NCBI GenBank assembly: GCA_017417215.1
Contig: JAFPZP010000107.1
Span: 1 to 64,000, forward strand
Origin: Candidatus Rifleibacteriota bacterium
GTDB lineage: Bacteria > Muiribacteriota > Ozemobacteria > Ozemobacterales > Ozemobacteraceae
Direction: 5' to 3'
Length of the DNA: 64,000 nt
A model generated the notes under the pieces. That model saw only the letters and a list, made by a program, of their open reading frames with translations. It had not been told where the DNA came from and searched no databases. Position numbers and translations under genes: made by a program. Each line of letters starts with the position of its first letter. Position 1 is the first letter of the stretch. Positions 62,858 to 64,000 of this stretch are shown in pieces.

Positions 62858-64000
62858 ATGAACAGATTTGCCCTTATAAGCCTTATGGCTGTTTTTTTCC
62901 TTGCGTTTACATGTACTGATTTGCGAGCTTACGAAAGCAATGTTATTGTTGGTTTTGAAGTTCAAGGAAATCAACTTATTGATGAAAAAATCATTCTTTT
63001 GAATGTTGCTGAAAAAATAGGAGACACCCTTTCTGCTCAAGCTGTTCAAGATGATATAGCCCGAATAGGTGAAATGGGCTATTTTTCTTATGTCGGCGCT
63101 GAAGTAAAAACAGAAGGCACTGGCAAAAAGGTTGTTTTTAATGTTGAAGAAAATGCTATTGTAGGCGATATCTCCATAAAAGGCTGCACCAAAGTTAAAA
63201 ATGAAATCCTTCTTGATGCTATGGAATCAAAAATAGGAACTGTTTTTAACAGCAAACTTTTAACTCAGGATATTCAGCACGTTAATGATGCTCTTGGTAG
63301 AGAAGGTTATCTTTTTTCTAAGGTATCAGATGCTTATGTTCAGGATCAGGGCAGCAAAATCAATATAGAAATAACTGAAGGCATTCTGGCTGATGTTAAA
63401 ATTGAAGGTCTTAAAAAGACCAAAGAAAAAGTAGTTCGCCGTGAATTAACTGTTAAGCCAGGCGAAATATATGATAACAAAAAGATTGTTCGTGACCTTC
63501 AACGTTTGTATAATTTAGGTTTCTTTGAAGAAGTCCGCAGAGACCATCTGCCTGGTAAAACTCCAGACGAAATCGTTCTTGTAATACATCTTGTAGAACA
63601 GAAAACAGGTCGTGCCGGTGTTGGTGCTGGTTATTCTTCTCTTAACGGTCTTGTTGGATTTATCAATCTTTCTCAAAACAACTTCCAGGGAAGTGGCAAG
63701 CGTGTTTATTTGAAGACTGAATTTGGTGGTGTCGAAAGCTATGAAATAGGTTATTTTGACCCATGGTTCAGAGACAGACCCCAAAGTTTCGGAATAGATG
63801 GTTATAATACTGAATATACTCGTAATCTTTATGTTGATGGTCATGAATGGAAAGAATATGAAGAAAGACGTAAAGGTGGAGCCATTACTCTTGGTAAACG
63901 CTTAAATAGAGACGTTGATTTATCATTCAGATTCAGAGATGAAAAAGTCAAATTAACTCCCACAACTGCTGGTGATGTATTGCCAGCCGGTGCTGTTAAT
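62858..64000 (+). CDS. bamA: BamA/Omp85 outer-membrane assembly protein (partial, C-terminus off edge)
   Basis: The gene continues past the right edge; 381 residues are visible. ATG with AGGAG 5 nt upstream. Signal peptide to about residue 25 (LRAYES). Three POTRA-type domains can be traced: about 28-98 (VIVGFEVQGNQLIDEKII), 99-172 (AIVGDISIKGCTKVKNEILL, REGYLFSKV) and 173-250 (VKIEGLKKTKEKVVRREL, LYNLGFFEEV). The barrel starts at about 255 with GRAGVGAGYSSLNGLVGFI and NNFQGSGKRV. BamA folds and inserts outer-membrane beta-barrels such as the SLH porin in this window. Three POTRA domains rather than five resembles the cyanobacterial form. Confidence 0.93.
   Translation, partial: MNRFALISLMAVFFLAFTCTDLRAYESNVIVGFEVQGNQLIDEKIILLNVAEKIGDTLSAQAVQDDIARIGEMGYFSYVGAEVKTEGTGKKVVFNVEENAIVGDISIKGCTKVKNEILLDAMESKIGTVFNSKLLTQDIQHVNDALGREGYLFSKVSDAYVQDQGSKINIEITEGILADVKIEGLKKTKEKVVRRELTVKPGEIYDNKKIVRDLQRLYNLGFFEEVRRDHLPGKTPDEIVLVIHLVEQKTGRAGVGAGYSSLNGLVGFINLSQNNFQGSGKRVYLKTEFGGVESYEIGYFDPWFRDRPQSFGIDGYNTEYTRNLYVDGHEWKEYEERRKGGAITLGKRLNRDVDLSFRFRDEKVKLTPTTAGDVLPAGAVN

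Overview
The window is AT-rich, gene-dense bacterial DNA. It comes from a Gram-negative-type (diderm) cell: there is a BamA/Omp85 gene at the right edge, an outer-membrane porin with an SLH anchor at the left edge, and many lipoproteins. No rRNA, tRNA, CRISPR array, integrase or transposase was recognised. SLH-anchored porin, the MoxR/VWA/DUF4159/DUF4175 operon and the very large number of type IV pseudopilins together would fit a deep-branching diderm such as Candidatus Riflebacteria. That placement is an inference from gene content, not a measurement.

Layout. 1-3866 (minus): the N-terminus of a secreted protein with a glucodextranase-type C-terminal-module motif, a lipoprotein with a glycogen-binding-like domain, and an SLH porin, plausibly an alpha-glucan-binding and uptake set. 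4116-5779 (minus): the UPF0210/DUF711 and ACT-domain pair. 5855-7720 (minus): pseudopilin cluster 1. 7911-22302 (plus): a compact eight-gene operon of MoxR ATPase, DUF58, two membrane VWA proteins, DUF4159, a DUF4175-like coiled-coil protein, a TPR protein and a secreted protein of unknown function. 22687-27041 (plus): an STT3/PglB-like oligosaccharyltransferase homologue and MurJ. 27252-32805 (plus): pseudopilin cluster 2 with TPR and small secreted proteins, then tilS to 33809. 33819-36698 (minus): MotB, MotA, a secreted protein and a heme-motif lipoprotein. 36867-38249 (plus): a degenerate pseudopilin cluster 3. 38255-48911 (minus): the core type IV pilus / type II secretion-like operon (cupin, TPR, PilB, PilC, major pilin, four minor pseudopilins, PilM-PilN fusion, PilO, a Pro/Glu-rich membrane protein, TPR). 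49069-53364 (plus): pseudopilin cluster 5, divergent from the core operon. 53754-54485 (minus): a glycine-zipper protein. 54740-58007 (plus): a FAD oxidoreductase and a GT-C-type membrane glycosyltransferase. 58036-62659 (minus): AphA-like acid phosphatase, TPR lipoprotein and a DnaB-like helicase with an N-terminal zinc ribbon. 62858-64000 (plus): bamA, cut by the window edge.

How the genes work together. One core pilus motor (PilB/PilC/PilMN/PilO) is accompanied by 17 pilin-like genes in five clusters. Each cluster has one PilX/GspK-like member lacking Glu5 and one or more class III prepilin-like members. The simplest reading is one assembly platform serving several alternative minor-pilin tip complexes. 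No secretin, PilP, PilT or prepilin peptidase is present, so these must lie elsewhere. The second focus is the MoxR/VWA operon, a widespread but functionally undefined envelope system, here complete and tightly overlapping.
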